A DNA stretch of 64,000 nucleotides from RYN-428 sp035551995 (lineage in GTDB: Bacteria > Planctomycetota > Phycisphaerae > Tepidisphaerales > Tepidisphaeraceae). A program made the position numbers and the translations under genes. Of this stretch, positions 33,622-42,719 are shown piece by piece. The stretch is taken from the NCBI GenBank assembly GCA_035551995.1, contig DASZME010000007.1:1-64000 (forward strand), in the 5' to 3' direction. Numbering within the stretch: the first letter of the stretch is position 1; every line of letters starts with the position of its first letter. The notes beneath the pieces are model-generated. The model ran no database searches, had not been told where the DNA came from, and saw nothing but the letters and a program-made list of their open reading frames with translations.

Positions 33622-34332
33622 ATGATGATGCAACCGCCCGCTCCGCCGTCCGACCACACCCATGACCGCTGGGATCATCCCGGCCGCTATGAGTTTCGGG
33701 AGCGCCCGCGGCCCGGTCGCGATTATTCCGCCCGCGCGTTTACCGTCGGCGTGGGCGGTCCCGTCGGAAGCGGAAAAACGGCGCTGATGCTCGCCTTATG
33801 CCTCGCCCTCCGCGAAACGACCGGCTTGTGCGCCGTCACGAATGATATTTTCACGAAAGAAGACGGAGAGTTTCTTGTCCGGCATCGAGCGCTGGATCCG
33901 CAGCGGATTCGAGCCGTCGAGACCGGCGGATGCCCGCATGCGGCCATTCGCGAAGACATCTCGGCAAATCTGCTTGCGCTGGAGGACCTGCACCAGCGCT
34001 TCAAGCCCGAACTGTTGTTAATCGAAAGCGGCGGAGACAATCTCGCCGCCCATTTCAGCCGGGAGTTGGCCGACTATAGCATTTACGTCATCGACGTCGC
34101 CGGCGGCGACAAGGTCCCGCGCAAAGGGGGGCCGGGTATCACGCAATCCGATTTGCTGGTCATCAACAAAACCGATCTCGCCGCCGCCGTCGGCGCGGAC
34201 CTCGATGTCATGGACCGCGATGCCCGCGCCATGCGCGGCCAAGGCCCGTTTGTCTTTGCCCAGGTGAAGAACGGGGTCGGCCTGGACGAAATCATTTCTC
34301 ACATCCGGCGCGTCGCCCCTGTTGCAAAATGA
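33622..34332 (+). CDS. ureG: Urease accessory GTPase UreG
   Basis: A 236-residue SIMIBI GTPase that powers nickel insertion into urease. The P-loop GGPVGSGKT is at 45-53. The UreG/HypB-type blocks AVTNDIFTKEDGEFLVRHRA, VETGGCPHAAIREDIS (with the metal-site Cys-Pro-His), LLLIESGGDNLAAHFS and LLVINKTDLA are all present. The N-terminus carries a short His-containing stretch, DHTHDRWDH, that might bind nickel. The three successive ATG codons at 33622-33630 leave the exact start open. It is followed by the urt operon after 249 bases, which contain a sigma54 promoter. Confidence 0.93.
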   Translation: MMMQPPAPPSDHTHDRWDHPGRYEFRERPRPGRDYSARAFTVGVGGPVGSGKTALMLALCLALRETTGLCAVTNDIFTKEDGEFLVRHRALDPQRIRAVETGGCPHAAIREDISANLLALEDLHQRFKPELLLIESGGDNLAAHFSRELADYSIYVIDVAGGDKVPRKGGPGITQSDLLVINKTDLAAAVGADLDVMDRDARAMRGQGPFVFAQVKNGVGLDEIISHIRRVAPVAK

Positions 34333-34494
34333 ACACTTGATGCGCTCAAGATCATTTGCGTTCTGATTCGGCGACACCTTTCCGCTCGAAAAAACCGCCG
34401 TTCATTTCGACGCGCCGCGAGCCATTGCCTACGGATGTGGCAGTATCAAACCCATCGACCGTTCATCTGCGCAAAGCATCGCGTCCCGATCCAA

Positions 34495-34510
34495 TGGCAC
34501 GCGCTTTGTG
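34495..34510 (+). promoter_or_regulatory. Sigma54 (-24/-12) promoter for urtA
   Basis: TGGCACGCGCTTTGTG matches the sigma54 consensus with a perfect TGGCACG -24 element and correct ten-base spacing to the -12 G; the -12 C is T. It lies 72-87 bases upstream of the urtA ATG. The possible activator half-site TGTGGCAG is at 34436-34443. Control by the sigma54 activator at 24.8-26.4 kb is likely. Confidence 0.6.
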
Positions 34511-34581
34511 AAGGCAGGAAAGTTCCCGGGCGCGGGCTTTGGGAAATCGCACCATTTAAAATCGGGAAAGGATCGGGATCG

Positions 34582-35853
34582 ATGAAGAGAATATTGCTCT
34601 GTAGTTTCGTGGCCCTGTTGAGTCTGTCGGCATGGGTTCATGCCGACGAAAAGGTCGTTAAGATCGGCGTGCTCCACTCCCTGTCGGGAACGATGGCCAT
34701 CTCCGAAACGTCGCTGCGCGACGTCGTGCTGATGGCCGTCGAAGAGATCAACGCCAAGGGCGGCGTCATGGGATACAAGATCCAACCCGTCGTCGTCGAT
34801 CCCGCTTCGAACTGGCCGCTGTTCGCCGAGAAGGCCAAGCAGTTGATCGTCCAGAACAAAGTCGCCGTGACCTTCGGCTGCTGGACCAGCGTTAGCCGCA
34901 AGTCCTGTCTTCCGGTGTTTGAAGCCAAGTATACCCCCGAAGAAAACCCCTACGGCGGCGGCTTGCTCTTTTACCCCGTCCAATACGAGGGCGAGGAACA
35001 AAGCCATAACATCTTCTACACCGGCGCCAGCCCCAATGAGCAATTGATTCCCGCCGCGGAATATATGATGAGCAAAGAGGGCGGCAGCAAGACCAAGTTC
35101 TACCTGCTCGGCACCGACTACGTCTTCCCCCGCACCGCCAACAAAGTCCTCAAGGCGTTTCTTCTCGCCAAGGGCGTCCCCGCGGCGAATATCGCCGAGG
35201 AATACACCCCCTTCGGTCACAGCGATTACCAGACCATCGTGGCCAAGGTGAAGGAATTCGCCAAGGACGGCGACGCCTGCATCCTCTCGACCATCAACGG
35301 CGACAGCAATGTTCCGTTCTACAAGGAATTCGCCAACCAGGGTCTCACGGCCGAAAAATGCCCGATCATGGCGTTCTCGGTCGCCGAGGACGAGTTGCGC
35401 TCGATGGAGACCGAAAAGCTGGTCGGCCATCTGGCCGCCTGGAATTACTTCCAGTCGATCGATACGCCGGAAAACAAGACCTTCGTGGCTAACTTCAAAA
35501 AGTTCTGCGCGTCGCACGCTCTTCCGGGCGGCGAAAACCGCGTGACGGACGATCCGATCGAAGCCGCTTACTTTGGCGTGTACGTCTGGAAAGCCGCGGT
35601 TGAAAAAGCCGGCTCCTTCGACATCGAGAAAGTCATTCCCGCCGTCGCCGGGCTGGAATTCGACGCGCCGGGCGGCAAGAAGAAGATGGACACGCTCAAC
35701 CATCACACATGGAAGCCGGTGCTCATCGGCTCGATCAAGGCCGATGGCCAATTCGATATAATCTGGAAGACGCCGGGGCTTGTTCATCCCGATTCGTTCA
35801 GCACATATCTTCACTCGCCGGAAGAGCTCAAGACGCTCACCGGGGCAAAGTAA
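34582..35853 (+). CDS. urtA: Urea ABC transporter substrate-binding protein
   Basis: A 423-residue periplasmic urea-binding protein of the branched-chain amino acid type. A signal peptide (RILLCSFVALLSLSAWVHA, then DEKVV) precedes KIGVLHSLSGTMAISETSLR, the typical UrtA opening. Further family blocks are EINAKGGVMGYKIQPVVVDP, FGCWTSVSRKSCLPVFE and YEGEEQSHNIFYTGASPNEQ, which separate urea binders from LivJ. AAGGA about nine bases before the ATG supports the start. It heads the urt operon and is followed by an intercistronic hairpin and a small lipoprotein gene. The sigma54 promoter just upstream fits nitrogen control. Confidence 0.95.
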   Translation: MKRILLCSFVALLSLSAWVHADEKVVKIGVLHSLSGTMAISETSLRDVVLMAVEEINAKGGVMGYKIQPVVVDPASNWPLFAEKAKQLIVQNKVAVTFGCWTSVSRKSCLPVFEAKYTPEENPYGGGLLFYPVQYEGEEQSHNIFYTGASPNEQLIPAAEYMMSKEGGSKTKFYLLGTDYVFPRTANKVLKAFLLAKGVPAANIAEEYTPFGHSDYQTIVAKVKEFAKDGDACILSTINGDSNVPFYKEFANQGLTAEKCPIMAFSVAEDELRSMETEKLVGHLAAWNYFQSIDTPENKTFVANFKKFCASHALPGGENRVTDDPIEAAYFGVYVWKAAVEKAGSFDIEKVIPAVAGLEFDAPGGKKKMDTLNHHTWKPVLIGSIKADGQFDIIWKTPGLVHPDSFSTYLHSPEELKTLTGAK

Positions 35854-35865
35854 TAAGGCGATGTC

Positions 35866-35903
35866 GGGTGGGGCGGTCTGCCACGCCGGTGACCGCTCCA
35901 CCC
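35866..35903 (+). repeat. Intercistronic hairpin after urtA
   Basis: GGGTGGGGCGGTC at 35866-35878 pairs with GACCGCTCCACCC at 35891-35903 at 12 of 13 positions, loop of 12 bases. It starts 12 bases after the urtA stop and is not followed by a T-run. Like the hairpin after the BMP lipoprotein gene, it is placed to favour the binding protein over downstream genes. Confidence 0.6.
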
Positions 35904-35950
35904 GGACGCTTTGACGACATTTTACAAATCTAACCAATCAGGAGAAACGG

Positions 35951-36361
35951 ATGCAGAAGATTAACTCGTCGCTGGCTTTAATCGCGCTTGGATTGTTCGC
36001 CGTCGGGGGCTGTCACAAGGCTGGCGATTCGCCTACGGTTGAACCCACGACAATGACCGCGCCGCCGACCAATGGGATGCCGGCCGGTCCGACAACGATG
36101 GCGGTGCCGCCGGCCAACCAGACCGAGGTGGCCTTGCCCGCGGCCAAGCCTCCGGCCGCGAAGGATCTCACCCACGTCCTCACGAAGGATGAGCCATACT
36201 ACCTCAACGAGCCCGGCGCCAATCCCACTGCCGTCGGCACGCTCAAGGCCGGCTCAAAGGTGTTGGTCCTGATCCCCGGCTCTCCGTATAGCCAGGTGCT
36301 CACCGACACCGGAATCTCGGCATACATCATGACCGACGGTCTCAAGCCGCTCGGAAAATAG
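35951..36361 (+). CDS. Small lipoprotein with SH3-like domain inside the urt operon
   Basis: A 136-residue lipoprotein with lipobox LFAVGGC (lipidated C21). A Pro/Thr/Ala-rich linker of about 55 residues follows (TMTAPPTNGMPAGPTTMAVP). The C-terminal 60 residues, including TKDEPYYLNEPGANPTAVGT and LKAGSKVLVLIPGSPYSQVL, resemble a bacterial SH3-like domain. AGGAGAAACGG sits before the ATG. Such proteins usually bind cell wall or partner proteins. It lies between urtA and urtB, where the operon normally has nothing, so it may hold the binding protein or the transporter near the wall. That is speculation. Confidence 0.6.
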   Translation: MQKINSSLALIALGLFAVGGCHKAGDSPTVEPTTMTAPPTNGMPAGPTTMAVPPANQTEVALPAAKPPAAKDLTHVLTKDEPYYLNEPGANPTAVGTLKAGSKVLVLIPGSPYSQVLTDTGISAYIMTDGLKPLGK

Positions 36362-36396
36362 CCGCAGTGAATTGAAAGTCGGGTTGTGTGGACCTT

Positions 36397-36421
36397 CCGC
36401 CGGCGGGGTAACCGCCGGCGG
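36397..36421 (+). repeat. Strong 10-bp GC hairpin before urtB
   Basis: CCGCCGGCGG at 36397-36406 and again at 36412-36421 are mutually complementary, with a GGTAA loop. It lies after the small lipoprotein stop and 26 bases before the urtB ATG. No T-run follows. It may act as a segmental stabiliser or partial terminator. Confidence 0.55.
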
Positions 36422-36447
36422 AGGGATTTGATCGCAGAGGTGAATCG

Positions 36448-38694
36448 ATGTTGTTTTCGTCTACCTCTTTGACCATTCCGCGAGCGAAATCGAACGTGTC
36501 TAAAATAACGTCCGCGCCTTATCACGCCCAAGCGATGGGCGCCCTCGGGGGGGGCGGCGCCTTATCTGAGATTCGCCGTGCGACTGAAATGGAAGTCGCG
36601 GTAAGCGGTTCGGCCAAGCGTGTCCTTGCAAAGGGAGGCGTTGTCGGATTCGCGTTTTTGCTGGTTTTGTCGCTGGCCTTGAACCTGACGATAAGGCCCT
36701 GCCGCGCGGCGGCACCGCCGGATGCGGTAGCGCCGGTATCGCCGGATATCGTCGCCGCGCTCAAAAGCCTCAAGGACGCCGACGCCGATGGGCGGCGAAA
36801 AATCTACGATCTTCTCGCCTCCGGCGGCGATGCCCGCCTGATTCCCGCGCTTAAAGCCTACAAGGACGGCGCGCTGCAACTTCGCGATGGTCGGCTCGCG
36901 CTGTTCGGCGAGCGCGTCACGTTGCCGGACAGGGGTTCGGTTCTTCCGCTGGTCGACGCCCTCACTCAGCAGCCGATCCTCGGACCCGACGGACAGCCGA
37001 TCTATTTCCCCAAGCCGGATCTGTCCAAGGCGATGAAATCGCCGCCGCGGTCGGAGCGGGGGATGGTGAACGATCTGATCGCCTCGCTGTCGCTGCTCGA
37101 TCCCGATCCGGCGGCGCGCACGGCGAGCATCCGCGACGTCGCCGAGCGCACCGCCCGCGCCGTTCCCGATCCCGCCGAATCGACACGATATCTGGAATTA
37201 CTGTCCAACTGTACTTCGGCACTGGACGCGCGGCTGGCGCAATCACACGACGCCGCCGAAACCGCGGCATTGCGCCAAGCCGTCGCCGCCATAGCGGCCG
37301 CGGCGGCGGATCGGCCCACATCGATCGTTTCCCCGGCCCCGAGCGCCTCCGCCGCTTCCGCGGTGAAAATCGCGCTCTTGCAGGTCCGGACGGCGACCAA
37401 CAACCTCGCCGATCAAGCCGTCAACGACGGCATCGCCGCCACCACCGCATACCAGGATAAACTCGAACGCCGCAAGACCGTTCTTGACGAATTGCCCAAG
37501 ACGCGCCTGGCATTGCAGCGGCAGTTGGATCAAAATCCGAAAAGTCCGTTCACCCCCGCGCTTAAGGAAGCGATCGCGAGCATCGACCTCTGCACCGGCG
37601 ACACTGCGGCGCAAATCGCCGCCGCCGGAGTGCTTGGAAAGATCGGCACAAGCCGGGCCGCGAATCTGCTCACCAAGATCGTCGATGCCTCCGACCGCGC
37701 GGGCAACAAGGAAGTGCATGACGCAGCCGTAAAAGCCCTCTCTTCGGCGACCACCTATCAAGCCGAAGTGCGCTTCGTCCAGAACACGTTCGCCGGCCTT
37801 TCGCTGGGAAGCATTCTCGTTTTAATGGCGTTGGGATTGTCGATTATTTTCGGCCTGATGGGCGTGATCAACATGGCCCAGGGCGAGTTTATGATGGTGG
37901 GCGCGTTCACTACATTTGTAGTCGCCGAGGCGTTCAAGCACCTTGGTCCCGCCGCCTATAACTATTACCTGCTGGCGGCGGTGCCGGCGGCGTTCCTCGT
38001 TTCGGGGCTGATCGGATTTGCGGTCGAATGGCTCGTCATCCGCCATCTGTATGGGCGCCCGCTTGAAACGCTTCTTGCCACGTGGGGCATCGGCCTGGTT
38101 CTCATCTGGGGGGTCCGCAAACAGTTCGGCGATAACGTCTCGGTGGCGCCGCCGCGCTGGATGGAAGGGGGGTGGGAGATGGCGCCGGACCTGGTCTTCC
38201 CGCTCAATCGACTTTACATCATCTTCTTTTGCGCGATCTGCATCGCCGTCGTCTACTTCGTCGTTAACGGAACGAAACTCGGTTTGCTCCTTCGCGCAAC
38301 CACGCAAAACCGCGAGATGGCTTCGGCGCTGGGCGTGCCGACGCGGCGGGTGGATGGAATGACGTTCGCCTTCGGCGCCGGCCTGGCTGGACTGGCCGGC
38401 GTGGCGGTGCCGCTTTACAACAAGATCAACCCGAACATCGGGCAGGAATATATCGTCGATTGTTTCATGGTGGTCGTGGTCGGCGGGGTCGGGAAACTGG
38501 CCGGGGCGGTATGGGCGGGCCTTGGACTGGGCTTCATCGGAAAATATCTCGAACCGATCCTCGGCGCCGTCCCGTCGCTCGCCTCGGGCGCCTCGGTCAT
38601 CGCCAAGGTGCTTGTGCTGGTGCTGATCATTATCTTCCTGCAATGGCGCCCGCAAGGCCTCTTCCCGCCCAAGGGGAGGAACGCCGATGCTTGA
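36448..38694 (+). CDS. urtB: Urea ABC transporter permease UrtB with long N-terminal extension
   Basis: A 748-residue permease. A possible signal anchor (FAFLLVLSLALNLTI) is followed by about 370 largely helical, Ala-rich periplasmic residues, then a LivH-type permease domain from about 450 (FAGLSLGSILVLMALGLSII, VINMAQGEFMMVGAFTTF, SALGVPTRRVDGMTFAFGAG). UrtB proteins often carry such an extracytoplasmic extension, but this one is long. The ATG at 36448 has AGAGGTG upstream; an ATG at 36589 just before the signal anchor is the main alternative. It overlaps urtC by eight bases. Confidence 0.92.
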   Translation: MLFSSTSLTIPRAKSNVSKITSAPYHAQAMGALGGGGALSEIRRATEMEVAVSGSAKRVLAKGGVVGFAFLLVLSLALNLTIRPCRAAAPPDAVAPVSPDIVAALKSLKDADADGRRKIYDLLASGGDARLIPALKAYKDGALQLRDGRLALFGERVTLPDRGSVLPLVDALTQQPILGPDGQPIYFPKPDLSKAMKSPPRSERGMVNDLIASLSLLDPDPAARTASIRDVAERTARAVPDPAESTRYLELLSNCTSALDARLAQSHDAAETAALRQAVAAIAAAAADRPTSIVSPAPSASAASAVKIALLQVRTATNNLADQAVNDGIAATTAYQDKLERRKTVLDELPKTRLALQRQLDQNPKSPFTPALKEAIASIDLCTGDTAAQIAAAGVLGKIGTSRAANLLTKIVDASDRAGNKEVHDAAVKALSSATTYQAEVRFVQNTFAGLSLGSILVLMALGLSIIFGLMGVINMAQGEFMMVGAFTTFVVAEAFKHLGPAAYNYYLLAAVPAAFLVSGLIGFAVEWLVIRHLYGRPLETLLATWGIGLVLIWGVRKQFGDNVSVAPPRWMEGGWEMAPDLVFPLNRLYIIFFCAICIAVVYFVVNGTKLGLLLRATTQNREMASALGVPTRRVDGMTFAFGAGLAGLAGVAVPLYNKINPNIGQEYIVDCFMVVVVGGVGKLAGAVWAGLGLGFIGKYLEPILGAVPSLASGASVIAKVLVLVLIIIFLQWRPQGLFPPKGRNADA

Positions 38695-40153
38695 AAACCA
38701 GCCCATTCCCGCATCGCCGGCCGCGCCCGTTCCAAGCGAACAGGCACGCTCGCTGGAACTCTACGAAGCCTCGCAGACGTTTCTTCTGCGTACGCCTGAC
38801 CGTCGCGTTTCGGGCTTGCGGATCATCACGGTCGTCGCGTTGCTCGCCCTCTTTTTTGTCGGCATTCCGCTGCTGAATTACGCCGGCTTCGTGCCCGACT
38901 ACAAGCTGAATATCCTCGGCAAATACCTCTGCTTCGGCATCATGGCGCTGGGCATCGATCTGATCTGGGGCTATACCGGGCTGCTGTCGCTTTGCCAGGC
39001 GCTCTTCTTCGCCCTCGGCGGATATGCGATGGCCATGCACCTGAGCCTCAAGCAGGGAGGCGGCGACGTCCGCCCGGAGTACAACAATATTCCGCAATTC
39101 ATGTTCTTCAATAACGTCCACGATCTTCCGCGATTCTGGATGCCGTTCGAGTCGATGCCGTTTTCTATCGTGGCGGGCTTGGCGATTCCGGGCGTGGCGG
39201 CGGCGTTATTCGGATTCTTCATCCTCCGCAGCCGCGTACGCGGCGTCTATTTCTCGATCATCACGCAGGCGCTGGCCGCGGCGGCCTGGCTGCTGATCAG
39301 CCGAAACGAAATGCTTCTGGGCGGCACCAACGGCCTGACCAATTTTTATAAGCCGATGAGCCAGTCAAAAGGGTGGATCGTCTCGCTTTACCTGCTGACG
39401 CTCACGCTTCTTGTCCTTTCGTACTTGTTCTGCCAGGCGATCGTCAAGTCTCGCCTGGGCCGGGTGCTGGTGGCGGTGCGGGACAAGGAGACCCGGCTTT
39501 ACTTCGCGGGCTACAAGCCATATGCCTTTAAGGTGTTTGCCTTTTCGGTCGGCGCGATGCTTGCCGGCCTGGGCGGTATGCTTTATTCGCCGCAGGTCGG
39601 AATTATCACGCCGCAGGATATGAACGTCGAGGCGTCGATCGTCATGGTGGTGATGGTCGCCCTGGGCGGCCGGGGAAAACTGTGGGGCGCTGTTTTTGGC
39701 GCTTTGCTGCTCAGCGTGGCGCGATCCTCGCTGAGTTCCGACTTGCCGTCGGTGTGGCTCCTGGTGGAGGGATTGATCGCCGTCACGGTGGTCCTCTTTT
39801 TCCCCGACGGATTCGCCGGGCTTTGGGACTCGATGGAAAAACAGATTACCGCCGGCAGCGGACTTGGCCGTGCCGCACTAACGGCGCTTCCGCTGGCGGC
39901 GGTGACGCTGTTCATCGGGGCCGAGGCGCTTGGGCTCACGCCGGCATTCCTGCAAGGCGAGCGCTTTCATCCGATGGGTTTAATGCCGAAATACTGGCTT
40001 CTCCTTTTTGTGCTCGGACTGGCGGCGATTTTGAACTGGCTTAATCGCCGTGCCGCCGCCCAGCGTTTCGCCAATCGAGGGTTTGACGTCGTGCCGAGCG
40101 ATCCGTCCGATAAATCTCCCGTGTTGGCCGCCAGCGCGAAGGGAGGGGCATAG
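38687..40153 (+). CDS. urtC: Urea ABC transporter permease UrtC
   Basis: A 488-residue LivM-type permease. Its hydrophobic core includes GIMALGIDLIWGYTGLLSLC and the permease-ATPase contact region VAVRDKETRLYFAGYKPYAF. The extra loop GGTNGLTNFYKPMSQSKGW after the sixth segment is common in UrtC. Two extra C-terminal hydrophobic segments follow the usual end of the domain, giving a protein about 100 residues longer than typical. It overlaps urtB and is followed immediately by urtD. Confidence 0.93.
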   Translation: MLENQPIPASPAAPVPSEQARSLELYEASQTFLLRTPDRRVSGLRIITVVALLALFFVGIPLLNYAGFVPDYKLNILGKYLCFGIMALGIDLIWGYTGLLSLCQALFFALGGYAMAMHLSLKQGGGDVRPEYNNIPQFMFFNNVHDLPRFWMPFESMPFSIVAGLAIPGVAAALFGFFILRSRVRGVYFSIITQALAAAAWLLISRNEMLLGGTNGLTNFYKPMSQSKGWIVSLYLLTLTLLVLSYLFCQAIVKSRLGRVLVAVRDKETRLYFAGYKPYAFKVFAFSVGAMLAGLGGMLYSPQVGIITPQDMNVEASIVMVVMVALGGRGKLWGAVFGALLLSVARSSLSSDLPSVWLLVEGLIAVTVVLFFPDGFAGLWDSMEKQITAGSGLGRAALTALPLAAVTLFIGAEALGLTPAFLQGERFHPMGLMPKYWLLLFVLGLAAILNWLNRRAAAQRFANRGFDVVPSDPSDKSPVLAASAKGGA

Positions 40154-40921
40154 ATGCTCGCTCCCGCCGACAGCGCCGGCGCCGCCGCCGGCCCAATGGT
40201 CGCTCTGAAGGACGTGGTGGTTTCGTTCGACGGCTTCAAGGCCCTGAACATCAGCGCGTTTTCCGTCGACCGCAATGAATTGCGCGTCGTCATCGGCCCC
40301 AACGGCGCCGGGAAAACAACGCTCTGTGACGTGATCAGCGGTAAGACCCGCGTCACCTCCGGGAAAGTTCATGTCGACGGGATCGACGTCACGCATCTTG
40401 CCGACGTCGAAATCGCCCGTATTGGGGTTGGCCGTAAATTTCAGACGCCGACCGTCTTTGATAGTCTCACGGTCTATGAAAACATGGAACTTGCCCTGCC
40501 GGGCCGGCGCAACGTGTGGAAAAATCTGCTCGGAACCGAAACCAAAGACCAGCGGCACTCCATCCTGGGGATTCTGCAGCGGGTCCACCTGTTGCCGGAT
40601 ATCAATACGCCCGCAAAATATCTGAGCCACGGCCAGCGCCAGTGGCTTGAGATCAGCATGCTGATCGTCGCCGATCCCAAGCTCTTGCTGGTGGATGAAC
40701 CGGCCGCCGGCTTGACGGACAAGGAAACCGCGCTGACGGCGGAATTGCTCCTCGAACTCAAGGGACATCACACCTTGATCGTGATCGAGCATGACATGGA
40801 TTTCGTCCGTAAAATCGGAACGCGCATCACCGTTCTGGATAATGGGAAACTCCTGGCCGAGGGATCGATGGACGAAGTGCAGAAACATCCGGACGTGATC
40901 GAGGCGTACCTGGGGCGGTGA
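40154..40921 (+). CDS. urtD: Urea ABC transporter ATPase UrtD
   Basis: A 255-residue LivG-type ATPase: Walker A GPNGAGKTT, Q-loop in GVGRKFQTPTVFDSLTVYEN, signature LSHGQRQWLEISM (a Urt-type variant of LSGGQ), Walker B LLLVDEPAAGLTD and H-loop VIEHDMDFVRK. It begins with the base after the urtC stop and is followed by 209 noncoding bases before urtE. Confidence 0.95.
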   Translation: MLAPADSAGAAAGPMVALKDVVVSFDGFKALNISAFSVDRNELRVVIGPNGAGKTTLCDVISGKTRVTSGKVHVDGIDVTHLADVEIARIGVGRKFQTPTVFDSLTVYENMELALPGRRNVWKNLLGTETKDQRHSILGILQRVHLLPDINTPAKYLSHGQRQWLEISMLIVADPKLLLVDEPAAGLTDKETALTAELLLELKGHHTLIVIEHDMDFVRKIGTRITVLDNGKLLAEGSMDEVQKHPDVIEAYLGR

Positions 40922-41130
40922 TGGGATATGTCGCGGCAATCGCGGCCGTGGCTTGCTTAAGATGCTCGCCGGAGCCGCCTGTACGGTGTGAACCTCGGCG
41001 GTCGCGGCTTGCCGGAGAACTTCTCACGCGGGTGTAGCGAGCCCTCGTCTTGAGACACGCTTCGCAAACTGGGCCGCGGAACGGAAAGACGATACGGCGG
41101 ATCGTGAAATGCGCCGATCGAAATAAAAAA

Positions 41131-41826
41131 ATGCTCGCCATTCAAAACCTCTCATTCTCATACGGTATGGTGCAAGCGCTCCGCGGCATCAGCATGACCA
41201 TGCCGCCGGGCCAGGTGACCTGCGTCATGGGGCGAAACGGCGTCGGCAAGACGACGCTCATGAAAAATATCATGGGCTTGCTGCATCACTCCGCCGGGTC
41301 GATCCTCCTCGGCGAGCGCGACGTGAGTTCGCTCCCGGCCAATCGGCGCGCCCGCTCGGGCATCGCGCTGGTTCCCCAGGGGCGGCAGATTTTTCCCAAG
41401 CTGTCGATCACCGAGAACCTTCGCATCGGACTCCAGGCTCGCAACGACGGCCGCAAGAGCATTCCCGAAGAAGTCTACGAACTATTCCCCGTCCTCAAGA
41501 GCATGTCCAAGCGCATGGGCGGCGATCTGTCCGGCGGTCAACAACAACAACTCGCCCTCGCCCGAGCGCTCGTGGGCGAGCCGAAAGTGCTTTTGCTCGA
41601 CGAACCGACCGAAGGCATTCAGCCGAATATCATTCAGCAGATCGGCGTCGTGCTGCATAAACTGGTCGAGCGCGGGATGACGATCGTGCTGGTCGAACAA
41701 TATCTCGATTTCGTGCGGGAGTTCGGCCACGGATTTTACATTATGAATCGCGGTAAAGTGGTCGCCGAGGGAAATGCCAAAAACCTGCATCCGGATCTGG
41801 TCAATCAGCATTTGAGCGTCGGATGA
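41131..41826 (+). CDS. urtE: Urea ABC transporter ATPase UrtE
   Basis: A 231-residue LivF-type ATPase: Walker A GRNGVGKTTLMKNIMG, signature LSGGQQQQLALARALVGEP, Walker B VLLLDEPTEGIQPNIIQQIG and H-loop VLVEQYLDFVRE. The EGIQPNII block is typical of UrtE. The ATG at 41131 gives the normal N-terminus (LAIQNLSFSYGMVQALRGIS); an in-frame start at 41050 would add an unrelated leader. Its stop overlaps the ureD start by four bases, which joins transporter and urease genes in one unit. Confidence 0.95.
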   Translation: MLAIQNLSFSYGMVQALRGISMTMPPGQVTCVMGRNGVGKTTLMKNIMGLLHHSAGSILLGERDVSSLPANRRARSGIALVPQGRQIFPKLSITENLRIGLQARNDGRKSIPEEVYELFPVLKSMSKRMGGDLSGGQQQQLALARALVGEPKVLLLDEPTEGIQPNIIQQIGVVLHKLVERGMTIVLVEQYLDFVREFGHGFYIMNRGKVVAEGNAKNLHPDLVNQHLSVG

Positions 41827-42707
41827 CGGGTATCGCGGTTCAAGACGCCACGGCCCCCGCTCGGCCGCCGCGCGCGGCGGCTTTCGATCGTCGCGCCGGT
41901 TACGGGGCGTTCGAGGTCCGGCGGGTCGCCGATCGAAGCGTCGTCACTCGGGTCGTCGCCAAAAGTCCGCTGCGCCTGCTGACGCCCAGAGGATGCGCTG
42001 GAAACGCCGCCTGGGTTTTCTCCAGCACGTTCGGCGGCGGCCTTGTCGCCGGTGACCAGATTAATATCGACGCATCGGTCGGCGAAAAGGCGACCTGCGT
42101 TTTCTCGACGCAGGCGTCAACCAAAGTCTATCGTTCGATCGACGCCGGTCCGACGCGCCAATCGCTTCGGCTGCGTGTCGGTCCCGGCGGGGTCTGCGCG
42201 CTGCTGCCCGATCCGCTGACTTGTTTCGCCGGCGCCGTCTTCGAACAGCGAATCGACGTCGATCTCGATTCGACGGCAACGCTTGTGCTGGTGGATTGGC
42301 TCACCAGCGGCCGTCGGGCGCGCGGCGAGAGATGGGCGTTTCAAAAGTACCTGTCGCGAATCGACGTGCGCCGGGAGAATAAATTGGCCTTTCGCGACGC
42401 GGTATTGCTTGACGAGGCGGATGGGCCGATCGACGGCGACTATCGAATGGGCCGATGCGATTGTTTCGGCGTCGTCCTCCTGCTGGGTCCGCGCGTCGAA
42501 GCGGCCTGCGCACAGTTGCTGAATCAGGCCAATGCCCAGCCGGTGACGCGCGGAGAAAGCCTGATCTTTTCGGCAAGCCCGTTGGCCGGCGGAATGATTC
42601 TGCGCGTGGCGGGACCGCGAACGGAAATCGTCGGCAAATGGATTCGCGACCGATTGCGGTTCGTCCCCGGCCTACTCGGGGGCGATCCATGGGCAAGAAA
42701 ATGGTAG
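41823..42707 (+). CDS. ureD: Urease accessory protein UreD
   Basis: A 294-residue scaffold for urease activation. Family blocks include SPLRLLTPRGCAGNAAWVFS, STFGGGLVAGDQINIDASVG, VFSTQASTKVYRS, LLPDPLTCFAGAVFEQRIDV and DWLTSGRRARGERWAFQKY. It begins within the urtE stop codon and is followed by the fused ureAB gene after 12 bases. UreD binds the urease apoprotein together with UreF and UreG. Confidence 0.93.
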   Translation: MTGIAVQDATAPARPPRAAAFDRRAGYGAFEVRRVADRSVVTRVVAKSPLRLLTPRGCAGNAAWVFSSTFGGGLVAGDQINIDASVGEKATCVFSTQASTKVYRSIDAGPTRQSLRLRVGPGGVCALLPDPLTCFAGAVFEQRIDVDLDSTATLVLVDWLTSGRRARGERWAFQKYLSRIDVRRENKLAFRDAVLLDEADGPIDGDYRMGRCDCFGVVLLLGPRVEAACAQLLNQANAQPVTRGESLIFSASPLAGGMILRVAGPRTEIVGKWIRDRLRFVPGLLGGDPWARKW

Positions 42708-42719
42708 CCAGGAGGAATC

